DNA of 64,000 nt from positions 124,001 to 188,000 of the forward strand of contig CAVOZC010000007.1 of the NCBI GenBank assembly GCA_963700865.1, given 5' to 3'. The DNA comes from CAVOGJ01 sp963700865. GTDB lineage: Bacteria > Planctomycetota > Planctomycetia > Pirellulales > Pirellulaceae. A program made the position numbers and the translations under genes. Under the pieces are notes generated by a model. It ran no database searches and was not told where the DNA came from. It saw only the letters and a list, made by a program, of their open reading frames with translations. Shown piece by piece: positions 54,339 through 63,000 of this stretch; the stretch's first letter is position 1; every line of letters begins with the position of its first letter.

Positions 54339-55430
54339 ATGAAAAATACCAAGCTCCGTCGGCAGATTGCCTTTGAAGCCGCACAGATGATGTATCGGCG
54401 GCAAGAATCGGAATACTATCGTGCCAAACAAAAAGCGGCGAAGCGGATCTGCCGTGGTTGGGTCAAGCCGGGAGACTTGCCCAGCAACGCCGAAATTCGC
54501 GACATGATTCAGATGTTCGCCCGCACCCATGAAGGTGACGAACGGGGGAAGCGTCTGCGCGACATGCGGCTGGAAGCCCTGCGGATGATGCGGCTTCTAT
54601 GCGGCTATCGGCCGCGGTTGATCGGCAGCGTACTTACCGGGCACGTCCGACAGGGCTCGGACATTGACCTGCACCTGTTTTCCGACAGCGTGTCCGCTGT
54701 TTCCGCGGCGCTCGAGCGGGAGGGCATTGTTCACGAGATCGAACGCAAACAGGTGCGCAAGCAGGGCGAGGAGCGGATCTTCGTGCATATTCACATCGCC
54801 GATCGCTATCCATTTGAATTGACGATCTACGCGGCGGACCAGGCGCACGTCGTTTTTAAGAGTTCGGTCACCGGTAAACCGATCGAACGGGTGAGCATTC
54901 GTGAATTGGAGCAGCTGCTGGAACATGAGTACCCGGGGATCGACCTGGAGCAATCGATGACCGAACTGATCGAACTGCCCGATCGGTTCCAAATCTATGA
55001 GTCGTTGCTCCTCCCCCTGGAAAACGTCAAACAGCATCCGCGTTTTCATCCAGAAGGCGACGCGCTCTACCACAGCCTGCAAGTATTCGAGCTGGCTCGG
55101 GACGCCCTGCCGTATGACGAAGAGTTTCTACTGGCCGCGCTGTTGCACGATGTGGGGAAAGCCATCGATCCGGATGATCACGTAGCCGCCGGACTCGAAG
55201 CGCTGCAGGGTTTCATCGACGAGCGTACGGCCTGGCTGATCCGTTTCCATATGGACGCCCAGCGGTTACGCGCGGGCGAACTTGGCGCGCGGGCCGCCCG
55301 CCGTCTGCGTGACAACGAGAGCTTCGACGAGCTGCTGCTGTTGGCGGAGTGCGACCGCGCGGGTCGCGTCCCCGGGGGTCCAGCCCCCGAGCTGGACGAG
55401 GCGCTCGATTACCTCCGCGCACTCACCTGA
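54339..55430 (+). CDS. Nucleotidyltransferase-HD domain protein
   Basis: 363 residues. The N-terminal helix bundle is basic (about 1-75). A nucleotidyltransferase motif follows: LIGSVLTGHVRQGSDIDLHL, with GS and D-x-D; then HD phosphohydrolase motif around YHSLQVFELARDAL, LAALLHDVGKAID. The C-terminal segment includes WLIRFHMDAQRLR. Similar to bifunctional (p)ppGpp-related or tRNA/poly(A) metabolic proteins, but the exact activity is unknown. Its stop codon (55428-55430) touches the left end of the RAYT element. Confidence 0.75.
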   Translation: MKNTKLRRQIAFEAAQMMYRRQESEYYRAKQKAAKRICRGWVKPGDLPSNAEIRDMIQMFARTHEGDERGKRLRDMRLEALRMMRLLCGYRPRLIGSVLTGHVRQGSDIDLHLFSDSVSAVSAALEREGIVHEIERKQVRKQGEERIFVHIHIADRYPFELTIYAADQAHVVFKSSVTGKPIERVSIRELEQLLEHEYPGIDLEQSMTELIELPDRFQIYESLLLPLENVKQHPRFHPEGDALYHSLQVFELARDALPYDEEFLLAALLHDVGKAIDPDDHVAAGLEALQGFIDERTAWLIRFHMDAQRLRAGELGARAARRLRDNESFDELLLLAECDRAGRVPGGPAPELDEALDYLRALT

Positions 55431-56169
55431 AAAAAGGGGTCAGGTCTCTTTTCTCGTCGTTCGTCGTTCGCTAAACTACCGGCATGCCCAGAACCAAACG
55501 CATCTGTCCCGCCGGTGAGGTATTTCACGTACTGAATCGCGGCGTGGCCCGTTTGCAGTTTTGCGAGAAGCCCGGGGACTACGACGCATTCATGCATGTC
55601 CTAGACGAAACCTGGCAAATCGTAACGTTACCGGTCTATGCTATGGTACTCATGCCAAACCACTGGCATTTTGTCGTGCGGCCCGATACGGACGATCAAG
55701 TGAGTGAATTCTTTCGCCGGCTGACAGTGACGCATACCATGCGGTGGCATGCGCATTACCGGACTGGTGGTACGGGGCACCTCTATCAAGGCCGGTTCAA
55801 GTCGTTCCCGGTACAGTCGGATCGACACCTTCTGCATGTCATGCGTTATGTGGAACGAAATCCCCTCCGTGCCCGCCTTGTTTCGCAGGCCGAAGCATGG
55901 CGGTGGAGTTCCGCGTTTCATCGGCAACAACGCGGCAAGAAGCGGGCCAGCTGGCTGACAATTCCTAACGATCCCTCGCTGCCTCGCCAGTGGCGTTCGT
56001 GGGTCAACGAGCCCCAGTCGCAGGCAGAGGTGGACGCGATTCGACAGTGTATCGTGCGTGGCGCCCCGTTTGGCGACGAGGAGTGGCGTAAGCAGAGTGC
56101 CGCACGATTGGGGCTTGCGAGCACGCTCCGTTCGCGGGGAAGACCGAAAAAGAGACCTGACCCCTTTTT
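55431..56169. mobile_element. RAYT element with 23-bp imperfect inverted ends, inserted between two convergent genes
   Basis: Left end AAAAAGGGGTCAGGTCTCTT at 55431; right end (56146-56169) reads GAAAAAGAGACCTGACCCCT then TTTT, its inverse. The ends enclose a Y1-type transposase gene. The left end directly follows the stop of the HD protein and the right end stops two bases before the sucD stop. GGGGTCAGGTCTC-type ends are a recognisable RAYT-linked repeat. Confidence 0.85.
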
Positions 56170-56296
56170 CCCTACCTGCGCTGCATGGCGCGGACGACGG
56201 CGTTGCCCATGTCGGCCGGGCTCTCCGCCACTTCGATCCCGGCGGCTTGCAAGGCGGCAATTTTCTCGCTCGCCGTCCCTTTGCCGCCTGAAATGA
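55484..56296 (+). CDS. REP-associated tyrosine transposase (Y1/IS200-like)
   Basis: The frame is open to 56296 (270 codons), but the meaningful protein ends near 56165 (about 227 residues), in the right inverted end; the rest overlaps sucD antisense. Start MPRTKRICPAGEVFHVLNRG is typical for RAYT. LMPNHWHFVVRPD holds the HUH pair, GHLYQGRFKSFPVQSDRHLL and MRYVERNPLRARLV the catalytic Tyr region. Intact frame: possibly active. Confidence 0.88.
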   Translation: MPRTKRICPAGEVFHVLNRGVARLQFCEKPGDYDAFMHVLDETWQIVTLPVYAMVLMPNHWHFVVRPDTDDQVSEFFRRLTVTHTMRWHAHYRTGGTGHLYQGRFKSFPVQSDRHLLHVMRYVERNPLRARLVSQAEAWRWSSAFHRQQRGKKRASWLTIPNDPSLPRQWRSWVNEPQSQAEVDAIRQCIVRGAPFGDEEWRKQSAARLGLASTLRSRGRPKKRPDPFFPTCAAWRGRRRCPCRPGSPPLRSRRLARRQFSRSPSLCRLK

Positions 56297-57047
56297 TGGC
56301 TCCCGCATGCCCCATCCGCTTGCCAGGAGGCGCCGTGCGACCGGCGATGAACGCGGCGACGGGCTTGGTGACGTGCTCCCGCACGTAGTCGGCCGCTTCC
56401 TCCTCCGCCGTGCCACCGATCTCGCCCATCATCAGGATCGCTTCGGTCTCGTCATCCTCCTGGAATCGCTTGAGGACGTCGATGAAGGACGTGCCGACAA
56501 TCGGGTCACCGCCCAGTCCCACGCAGGTGGTCTGGCCGAGTCCCAGGTTCGACGTCTGCCAGACCGCTTCGTATGTCAAAGTCCCGCTGCGGCTCATGAC
56601 GCCGACCTTGCCCTTCTGGTGAATGTAACCCGGCATGATGCCAATCTTGCATTCGCCGGGCGTGATCACGCCCGGGCAATTGGGGCCGACCAGGACGGCG
56701 TCGCTGGCCCGCACGCGGCGGTAGACTTCGACCATATCCAACACCGGCACTCCCTCGGTGATCGCCACAATGACCTTGATACCCGCATCAAGTGCCTCCA
56801 GGATCGCATCGGCGGTGAACGGCGCCGGGACAAAAATCATCGTGGCGTCAGCACCGGCCTGCTCCACGGCCTCCATGACCGTATCCCATACGGGCAGGCC
56901 CAGCACCGTATCGCCTCCCTTGCCGGGCGTCACACCTCCGACAAGTTGGGTGCCGTAGTCTTTGCATTGACTGGAATGAAATTCGCCGGCACGTCCGGTA
57001 ATGCCCTGGCAAATCAAACGTGTGTTTTTGTCAACGAGAATGCTCAT
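56172..57047 (-). CDS. sucD: Succinyl-CoA synthetase alpha subunit
   Basis: 291 residues. MSILVDKNTRLICQGITGRAG (CoA-binding Rossmann start), GVTPGKGGDTVLGLPVWDTV, LVGPNCPGVITPGECKIGIMPG, SRSGTLTYEAVWQ, and GKRMGHAGAIISGGKGTASEK with the phospho-His region (MGHAG). Forms succinyl-CoA synthetase with SucC, GTP/ATP-linked step of the TCA cycle. 119 bases after sucC. Confidence 0.97.
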   Translation of the reverse strand: MSILVDKNTRLICQGITGRAGEFHSSQCKDYGTQLVGGVTPGKGGDTVLGLPVWDTVMEAVEQAGADATMIFVPAPFTADAILEALDAGIKVIVAITEGVPVLDMVEVYRRVRASDAVLVGPNCPGVITPGECKIGIMPGYIHQKGKVGVMSRSGTLTYEAVWQTSNLGLGQTTCVGLGGDPIVGTSFIDVLKRFQEDDETEAILMMGEIGGTAEEEAADYVREHVTKPVAAFIAGRTAPPGKRMGHAGAIISGGKGTASEKIAALQAAGIEVAESPADMGNAVVRAMQRR

Positions 57048-57166
57048 GAGTGGTATCCGTAGTCTGCGAGCGACCCGCTCAGTGGATGGTCGATCAGGCG
57101 TGTCGCGGGTGATGGGTGGGAATGTCGGGAAGCGTGTAAGTGTCGGGAGTTAATACAACCGGCAGG

Positions 57167-58357
57167 TCAGGCGGCTGATGCGGCGGCGACCACTTTTTCC
57201 GCGGCATCGGTCAGGTCGTCAGCGGCGATAATATCGACACCGCTTTCGGCCAGGATCTTGCGGCCCTGCTCGACTTGGGTCCCCTCCAGGCGAACGACGA
57301 GCGGGACATTGAACCCAACGGTCTTGTACGCCGTGACGAGGGCCTCGGCGATTGTCGTGCATTGCATGATGCCGCCGAAGATGTTCACCAATACGGCTTG
57401 CACATTCTTGTCGTCCAGGATGATGCGAAAGGCTTCGGTAACCTGTTCCGTTTTCGCGCCACCGCCGACGTCGAGGAAATTCGCCGGCTCGCCTCCATGC
57501 AGCTTGATGATGTCCATGGTGCTCATGGCCAAGCCGGCCCCGTTTACGAGACAGGCAATATTCCCGTCCAACTTGACATAGCTCAATCCCGCTTGGCCGG
57601 CGCGGACCTCGAATGGATCTTCCTCGGAGAGATCGCGTAATTCCGCCAGTGATTTGTGACGGAAGAGCGCGTTGTCATCGAAGTTCATTTTTGCGTCGAG
57701 TGCCATGATTTCTCCGTCACCGGTGACGACGAGCGGATTGATCTCGGCGAGGCTGCAGTCAAGATCGACGTACAGCTTGCACAGCCCTCGCATGAATTTG
57801 TCAGCGCTCCTGACCGAGCCCGCCGCGATGCCCAGCTTCTTGCAGAGTTTGCGTACCTGGTAACTCTGCAGACCAAAGTGCGGGTCAAAATGTTCCTTGA
57901 AAATTTTCTCCGGTGTCTCGGCGGCCACCTTCTCAATCTCGACGCCACCCTCACTCGACGCCATCAGCACCGGCAGAGCCACCGCTCGGTCAAGCACAAT
58001 CCCCAGGTAGAGTTCCCGTGCGATGTCGCATCCCGCCTCGACAAACACCTGCTTGACGACTTGACCTTCCTCGCCCGTCTGAATCGTGACGAGCCGATTC
58101 CCGAGCATCTTGCCCGCGACCTGCGCGGCTTGTTCCGCCGAGCGGACCAATTCCACGCCGCGCTGATCCGGTTGCTCGCGAAAGGTCCCTTTACCGCGCC
58201 CGCCCGCGTGAATTTGAGCCTTGACGACGGCCAGCGCGCCACCCAGCTCCTGGTACGCGCGGGACGCCTCGTCCGCCGTGCGGGCCACGATCCCCCGCGG
58301 TACGGCGATGCCCGCGCCGCGCAGCAATTCCTTTGCCTGAAACTCGTGAATCTTCAT
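57167..58357 (-). CDS. sucC: Succinyl-CoA synthetase beta subunit
   Basis: 396 residues. MKIHEFQAKELLRGAGIAVP, VVKAQIHAGGRGKGTFRE, ATP-grasp fold with SLAEINPLVVTGDGEIMALDAK and NGAGLAMSTMDIIKLHGG, then GGAKTEQVTEAF and VNIFGGIMQCTTIAEALV. Leftward pair sucC-sucD. Typical start; intact. Confidence 0.97.
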   Translation of the reverse strand: MKIHEFQAKELLRGAGIAVPRGIVARTADEASRAYQELGGALAVVKAQIHAGGRGKGTFREQPDQRGVELVRSAEQAAQVAGKMLGNRLVTIQTGEEGQVVKQVFVEAGCDIARELYLGIVLDRAVALPVLMASSEGGVEIEKVAAETPEKIFKEHFDPHFGLQSYQVRKLCKKLGIAAGSVRSADKFMRGLCKLYVDLDCSLAEINPLVVTGDGEIMALDAKMNFDDNALFRHKSLAELRDLSEEDPFEVRAGQAGLSYVKLDGNIACLVNGAGLAMSTMDIIKLHGGEPANFLDVGGGAKTEQVTEAFRIILDDKNVQAVLVNIFGGIMQCTTIAEALVTAYKTVGFNVPLVVRLEGTQVEQGRKILAESGVDIIAADDLTDAAEKVVAAASAA

Positions 58358-58662
58358 GCCAACTTACCCTTCCAACAACGGCTTGTGATGCAACAAGTCG
58401 CGAATTATAGAGGCCCAGCGCGGCCGACGGTAGGCGAGGGCAGGGCGGCCGCCCATCGTTGCCTTTCTCGCGGGCCCCGCGTCGCCTACGATAGAGGACG
58501 GTGAAGAGGTGTGCTCCATGTGCCTCGGGAAGTTGCATTGGCCGGCTGCAGGCCGAAGATACGGCGAAAACGAATGCCGGACGGGATGTGCCCAGACGCA
58601 CACTCGATTGCGAAAGCCCCCCATTGACGTTGCTTGTCCACGCTGGATCGGAAACCGCTGAC
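58358..58662. promoter_or_regulatory. Divergent intergenic region between sucC and FNT-family gene
   Basis: About 305 bases with no gene supported (an open frame at 58501 lies upstream of the FNT start but lacks family similarity). Promoters of both divergent genes should be here; no operator recognised. Confidence 0.25.
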
Positions 58663-59610
58663 ATGAGCGAAGGTGCTCCCTCGAATGACGATTCTCAGGT
58701 CGATCCGGGCATTCTGCTACCCGATGGGACGCCCGCTACCGAGCCGGACAAGTCGCAGGTAACGGAGCGGAAACTGGAGCGGAAGGCGGAAGACCGGGAC
58801 TATCTTCCCGTCATCATCAAGCGAACGGACGAGACCCGTCGGCATCCGGACGACACGCTGGAAAATGCCATTCGCGAAGGGCTGGAACAACTACAGCGGC
58901 CGTGGGCGTCGCTGGCGCTTTCGGCGGTCGCGGCGGGACTGATCGTGGGCTTCTCGCCGATGGCGGTGGCCGTCGTGACCACGGCCGCAATGGAATTGGG
59001 CTGGCCCGACCTGGTCACGCGGATCGCGACCGCCGTGGTCTATCCGCTCGGCTTTGTGATTTGTGTCATGAGCGGTGCGCAACTCTTCACCGAGCACACG
59101 GCGACGGCCCTTTATCCAGTGCTCGACCGTCGCGCCTCGGTGACCCGACTGCTCCGCTTGTGGAGCCTGGTCGTCGTGGGAAACCTGGTCGGCGCGGGCA
59201 TCGGGGCCGGTTTGCACTACCTGGCGTCCGATGTCGTCCAGGGCCGTGAGGGTTACCTGAAGATGGGGCACCATCTGGTTTCCTTCAGCGGAGCGAGCCT
59301 GTTTATCAGTGCCATTCTGGCGGGCTGGCTGATGGCGTTCGGCGCCTGGCTGGCCGAATCGAGTCCCCGCATGCTATCGCAGATGATCTGCATCTACCTG
59401 GTGACGTTCTTGATTGGCGTGGGAGGCTTGCACCATTCGATTGCCGGATCGGCAGAGATGTTTTCGGCGGTTCTACTAGCGCCCGCGTTCACTCCGACGG
59501 TGGCGTGTCGCTTTATCGGGTTGGCACTTGCCGGCAACCTGGTGGGCGGTTCGTTCTTTGTGGCCCTGCTTAATTACGCCCACATTCGGCGGACGCGTTC
59601 GATCGGTTGA
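58663..59610 (+). CDS. Formate/nitrite transporter (FNT) family membrane protein
   Basis: 315 residues from the ATG at 58663 (MSEGAPSNDDS). Charged N-terminal region (about 1-75), then six hydrophobic helices as in FNT channels: LALSAVAAGLIVGFSPMAVAV, VVYPLGFVICVMSGAQLFTEH, LVVVGNLVGAGIGAGLH, ASLFISAILAGWLMAFGAWLA, MICIYLVTFLIGVGGLHHSIAG and ALAGNLVGGSFFVALLNYA. GAQLFTEHT fits the FNT-family central-helix motif. Probably a YfdC-like channel; ion is unknown. Confidence 0.85.
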   Translation: MSEGAPSNDDSQVDPGILLPDGTPATEPDKSQVTERKLERKAEDRDYLPVIIKRTDETRRHPDDTLENAIREGLEQLQRPWASLALSAVAAGLIVGFSPMAVAVVTTAAMELGWPDLVTRIATAVVYPLGFVICVMSGAQLFTEHTATALYPVLDRRASVTRLLRLWSLVVVGNLVGAGIGAGLHYLASDVVQGREGYLKMGHHLVSFSGASLFISAILAGWLMAFGAWLAESSPRMLSQMICIYLVTFLIGVGGLHHSIAGSAEMFSAVLLAPAFTPTVACRFIGLALAGNLVGGSFFVALLNYAHIRRTRSIG

Positions 59611-59617
59611 TTGGCGG

Positions 59618-60745
59618 CTAGCCAGCCAGTCCCTGTAGTTCGCGCGACAACAGCGTGTGGAACGCATGCACGGCTCGTTCCAGCAAGGAAGAATACCGTC
59701 CCACGTGGAACGCCATCGAGTTCATGCCTCGCTGAGCCGATTCGCAGATATGAATGTCTTCTTCTTGAATCGTATGGCTGCTGGCGATGCTCTTTCGCAT
59801 CGATTTCCGTGTTTCCCAAGATTCGGGATCTTCGTAATCGAAATAGAAGTCGAAGATGATGCGGCAGCGATCGACGCCCAGCGGCAGAACAATATTCGTA
59901 TCCATCATCCGCCCGTAGCGATTGATAAAGAAATTGGGGAACAGAAAGGCATACATCACCTTGTCCCCCAATCGTTGGTCGCCACCTGATGCATCGCAAA
60001 CTTGAATGGACGTGCGATCATGGATGTGGGTTTCGAATTGGTCCATATCCAACCCTTCCGCCAGCCCTTCGTGGGCGTATTTGACGTGGTATCCGCCGTC
60101 GAGCGAATTGTCGACGAAGACTTTCCAATTGCAACGCATCTCGTATGTGTAGCGACGAAAGAACTTCAGGTGCGCGAAACCCAATTCTTCCAGTGGTGCC
60201 TTGATGGGCTGCAAGTCCCGATGGAGGTTGCGCGGATTGTTGGCTCCCGCCAGGGGGCCATCTAGATCGACAAAGACAAACGGCCCCCAGGTATCGACGG
60301 CAACGGGGGTCAGGCCATAACGGGCGGCGGCGAAATTTCCTTGCGGCCCGAGCATCGGAGCCTTCTTCAGACGCCCGTCCAGGTGGTATTCCCAACCATG
60401 ATAAGGACATTGGAAGAATGCGCATCGATGTTGCGATTCATCTTCCTCGCTGGCCACAATGGCGGCTTTGTGACGACATACATTGTGATGCGCCTTCAAC
60501 TGTTGATCATGATCCCGCACCACCACGATCGGATTCCCCGCGACTTCGGCCGTGAAGTAATCCCCCGGCTTCAAAACTTGATCGATGCGGCCCACGGGAA
60601 TCCAACACCGCTGGAAGACACGTTGCACCTCTTGATCATAAAAAGCAGGTTCCGTGTACCAGCTATAGGGAGGCGTGGAACTCTCTTCGATGGGTAACGT
60701 GACATCAAAGGCGCGAAGTGCTTCCTCGTAACGGGCGTACGACAT
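59618..60745 (-). CDS. Rieske 2Fe-2S ring-hydroxylating oxygenase alpha subunit family
   Basis: 375 residues from the ATG at 60745 (MSYARYEEALRAF). The Rieske site is HHNVCRHKAA and CPYHGWEYHLDG (two Cys, two His). The catalytic non-haem iron part has CNWKVFVDNSLDGGYHVKYAHEGL, with the Asp bridge and His ligands, and GVDRCRIIFDFYFDYEDPES. Family: choline-monooxygenase/glycine-betaine-type oxygenases. No partner ferredoxin or reductase neighbours; substrate unknown. Faces the FNT gene convergently. Confidence 0.9.
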   Translation of the reverse strand: MSYARYEEALRAFDVTLPIEESSTPPYSWYTEPAFYDQEVQRVFQRCWIPVGRIDQVLKPGDYFTAEVAGNPIVVVRDHDQQLKAHHNVCRHKAAIVASEEDESQHRCAFFQCPYHGWEYHLDGRLKKAPMLGPQGNFAAARYGLTPVAVDTWGPFVFVDLDGPLAGANNPRNLHRDLQPIKAPLEELGFAHLKFFRRYTYEMRCNWKVFVDNSLDGGYHVKYAHEGLAEGLDMDQFETHIHDRTSIQVCDASGGDQRLGDKVMYAFLFPNFFINRYGRMMDTNIVLPLGVDRCRIIFDFYFDYEDPESWETRKSMRKSIASSHTIQEEDIHICESAQRGMNSMAFHVGRYSSLLERAVHAFHTLLSRELQGLAG

Positions 60746-60914
60746 GTCGGCTCCTTGATGGATGTGCGGTACCGAAGGGGACGGGTCGTCGGCCAAGTCG
60801 CCATGGCCCGGCTCGCCGTGCCGCAAGCGTCAGTCGAAACGGTTGGCCACGGGTCGTCAATCCCGGCAGGGCGGACTTGCCCGTCGGGGCCGCCGCGACC
60901 CATCCAAGGGCGGG

Positions 60915-62048
60915 TCAATCGCGAAGAGGTTTCGAGACCAGAAACGCGACCGGGATGAGCACGATCAGCGGCAGCCAGGCGGCCAGGGCGGGGCTTACAA
61001 CGCACTGAATTCCCAGTCCGTGGCAGACGAGGACGACAAGGCCAAAGCCAATCAGGGCCAGCAAGCTTTTGGCGGCTGCCATCACAATGTGCCGCCGATC
61101 CAGTGCCAGACCCAACGGCAACCCGTAAAAGACGAGCGTTACGTCGAGGAAGGGTTGTAGCAGCCGGGCGTGCATCATGACCCGCACATCGGGAGAATAG
61201 TCGACCACGCCGGACCGCATGCCGGCAATCAGCGTAGCCGTCGACGTGTATTGTTCCCATTGTCGACCGCGGCGAAGTTGATCGACCGACATGCGGCTTG
61301 CCACAAAGACTTGATTTTCGTCGAGTCGCGGGTCGTCTTTGGCGGTGATGATGATGGGTCGGCCTTCCACGAGAAATGCGTCGAGCTGATTTAGCGGTCG
61401 ATCCGCGTCGACGTTATCGAATAAATAGCCGGACGGGTCCGATTCGCTTGCTGGCCGAAACTTGGCCGTGGCCGCCGTCAGTTTTCGCCCCATGCCGGGC
61501 CAGGTGCGAGGCAGCATGAGCCGGGGGGATTGGATCAGGCCGTCTCGCGGCACGGCCGTCTCCCCATCAAACAGGATGTCTGTTTCGCGGTCGTACCGCG
61601 GCGTAATTTTTTCCGCTCGATCACGCATCAGATCCTGGGCACTGCGGCACAATTCCTTGCGAAAGCGGGGAATTCCCAATTCACGATTGACGACAGCCAA
61701 TACGGCAATCACCATGCTGGCGAACACGAGAGGCTTTGAGATCCGCCAAGGTGAAATTCCGGCAGCCATCAAGGCCGTCAATTCGTTGTCTCGCTGCATC
61801 CAGGCGATCGCGAAGACGGTCGACAGCAAGGCCACGTTGCGGCTGGCAATATCGAAGAACCAAGGCACGCGTGCCCCATAAAAATTGGCGAGGACCTCGG
61901 TGAGCGAGTCGTTTTCCTGACCGTAATCCATGAATTCGGCCAGGTTGCCGACGAAATCCGCCACGACATAAATGCCGAGCAGGCAGAGAAAGACCATCAG
62001 GAACACGCGAAAATACTGACGCAAAAGATATCGGTCGACGATCGTCAT
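60915..62048 (-). CDS. LptF/LptG-family permease
   Basis: 377 residues. Transmembrane helices at the N-terminus (YFRVFLMVFLCLLGIYVVADF and FDIASRNVALLSTVFAIAWM) and C-terminus (LDVTLVFYGLPLGLALD, LLALIGFGLVVLVCHGLGI, PLIVLIPVAFLVS) enclose a periplasmic beta-jellyroll (about 140-280). DNELTALMAAGISPWRISKP is characteristic. Exports lipopolysaccharide or related lipid with partners; only one gene of the usual LptFG pair is here. Confidence 0.9.
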   Translation of the reverse strand: MTIVDRYLLRQYFRVFLMVFLCLLGIYVVADFVGNLAEFMDYGQENDSLTEVLANFYGARVPWFFDIASRNVALLSTVFAIAWMQRDNELTALMAAGISPWRISKPLVFASMVIAVLAVVNRELGIPRFRKELCRSAQDLMRDRAEKITPRYDRETDILFDGETAVPRDGLIQSPRLMLPRTWPGMGRKLTAATAKFRPASESDPSGYLFDNVDADRPLNQLDAFLVEGRPIIITAKDDPRLDENQVFVASRMSVDQLRRGRQWEQYTSTATLIAGMRSGVVDYSPDVRVMMHARLLQPFLDVTLVFYGLPLGLALDRRHIVMAAAKSLLALIGFGLVVLVCHGLGIQCVVSPALAAWLPLIVLIPVAFLVSKPLRD

Positions 62049-62175
62049 GCGGTATTTGCCGTCCTACGTTGCTAACTGCTTGTCGTCGGTCGCCAATTGT
62101 GTGACGATGCCCGACGTAGGGCCAAACGAGTGGCCCTGCCAGGTGATCCGAAGCGATTTCGTCGGGAATAAGCGC

Positions 62176-62952
62176 ATGGCGTCCGCGGATCGGGCGGTCG
62201 TGCCGTGGCACGCAGCCCTCCTCAATCTGCTCTTTCCTCCGCTCTGTGGCTGGTGCCGGGGAGAACTGGCTGAATCGATCGAACCGCCCGATCTGTGTCC
62301 GTCTTGTCTGGCGGAGATCGCGATTTCGGTCTTCCAGCCCTGTTCTTGCTGCGGTCGTACGCTGCCGTTGGCTTGCCGCGAGGACCACGCGGCGGCCGAA
62401 GTCTCCGTCGTCTGCTCGGCTTGTCGAGACCCCCGCTGGTTGATCGATCGTACGGTCTGCCTGGGGCCCTACGGGGGCACGTTACGTCAGGCGATTGTAA
62501 GGATGAAGCACGCCGGGCAACAATCGCTAACCGTGGCCCTCGGCAAGGCCCTGGGGCGGCAGTTGACTGAGTTGCCAAAAAACGAACTCCCTGAAGTGCT
62601 GACGCCCGTTCCGATGCATTGGAAACGACGGCTGACACGAGGGGCCGGCAGCAGCCATTTGCTGGCGAGTGCTATCAGTCGCCAGACTGGAGTGCCTCTG
62701 GCGACGCGGCTGGTGCGCTGTACGCGGCTGACGCAAAAGCAGAGCACGCTGTCCGCGACCGAGCGAAAAGCCAACGTCCGCGGCGGATTTGCGTTGCGAT
62801 CCGGGGCCTTCGTTCGGGGTCGGCATGTCGGTCTGGTCGACGATACGCTCACCACCGGAGCCACCGCCAATGAGATTGCCCGTCTGCTCAAGCAAGCCGG
62901 CGTCCGCCGCTTGACCGCCATCATCGCGGCCCGGGCCCAAGATCCGGGTTAG
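62176..62952 (+). CDS. ComF family phosphoribosyltransferase-like protein
   Basis: 258 residues from the ATG at 62176; the frame is open further upstream (62047). Zinc-finger start LFPPLCGWCRGELAES, CPSCLAEI, CSCCGRTLPLACRE, CSACRDPRW, then YGGTLRQAIVRMKHAGQQSL, TPVPMHWKRRLTRGAGSSHLLA and the PRPP-loop HVGLVDDTLTTGATANE. Role in competence-linked DNA uptake in some bacteria; here function is inferred by family. Confidence 0.92.
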   Translation: MASADRAVVPWHAALLNLLFPPLCGWCRGELAESIEPPDLCPSCLAEIAISVFQPCSCCGRTLPLACREDHAAAEVSVVCSACRDPRWLIDRTVCLGPYGGTLRQAIVRMKHAGQQSLTVALGKALGRQLTELPKNELPEVLTPVPMHWKRRLTRGAGSSHLLASAISRQTGVPLATRLVRCTRLTQKQSTLSATERKANVRGGFALRSGAFVRGRHVGLVDDTLTTGATANEIARLLKQAGVRRLTAIIAARAQDPG

Positions 62953-63000
62953 AGGATCTGGGCCGCCGCTGACGCGAACAAAAGGCTTCATCTTGCGGGA

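Noticed and set aside
53472..54530. Long antisense open frame opposite the ABC ATPase
   Set aside because: Opposite-strand frame has no recognisable motifs, while the plus strand shows Walker A, signature and Walker B.
56172..56296. C-terminal extension of the RAYT gene across sucD
   Set aside because: This stretch is antisense to conserved sucD coding sequence; the transposase most likely ends in its right inverted end.
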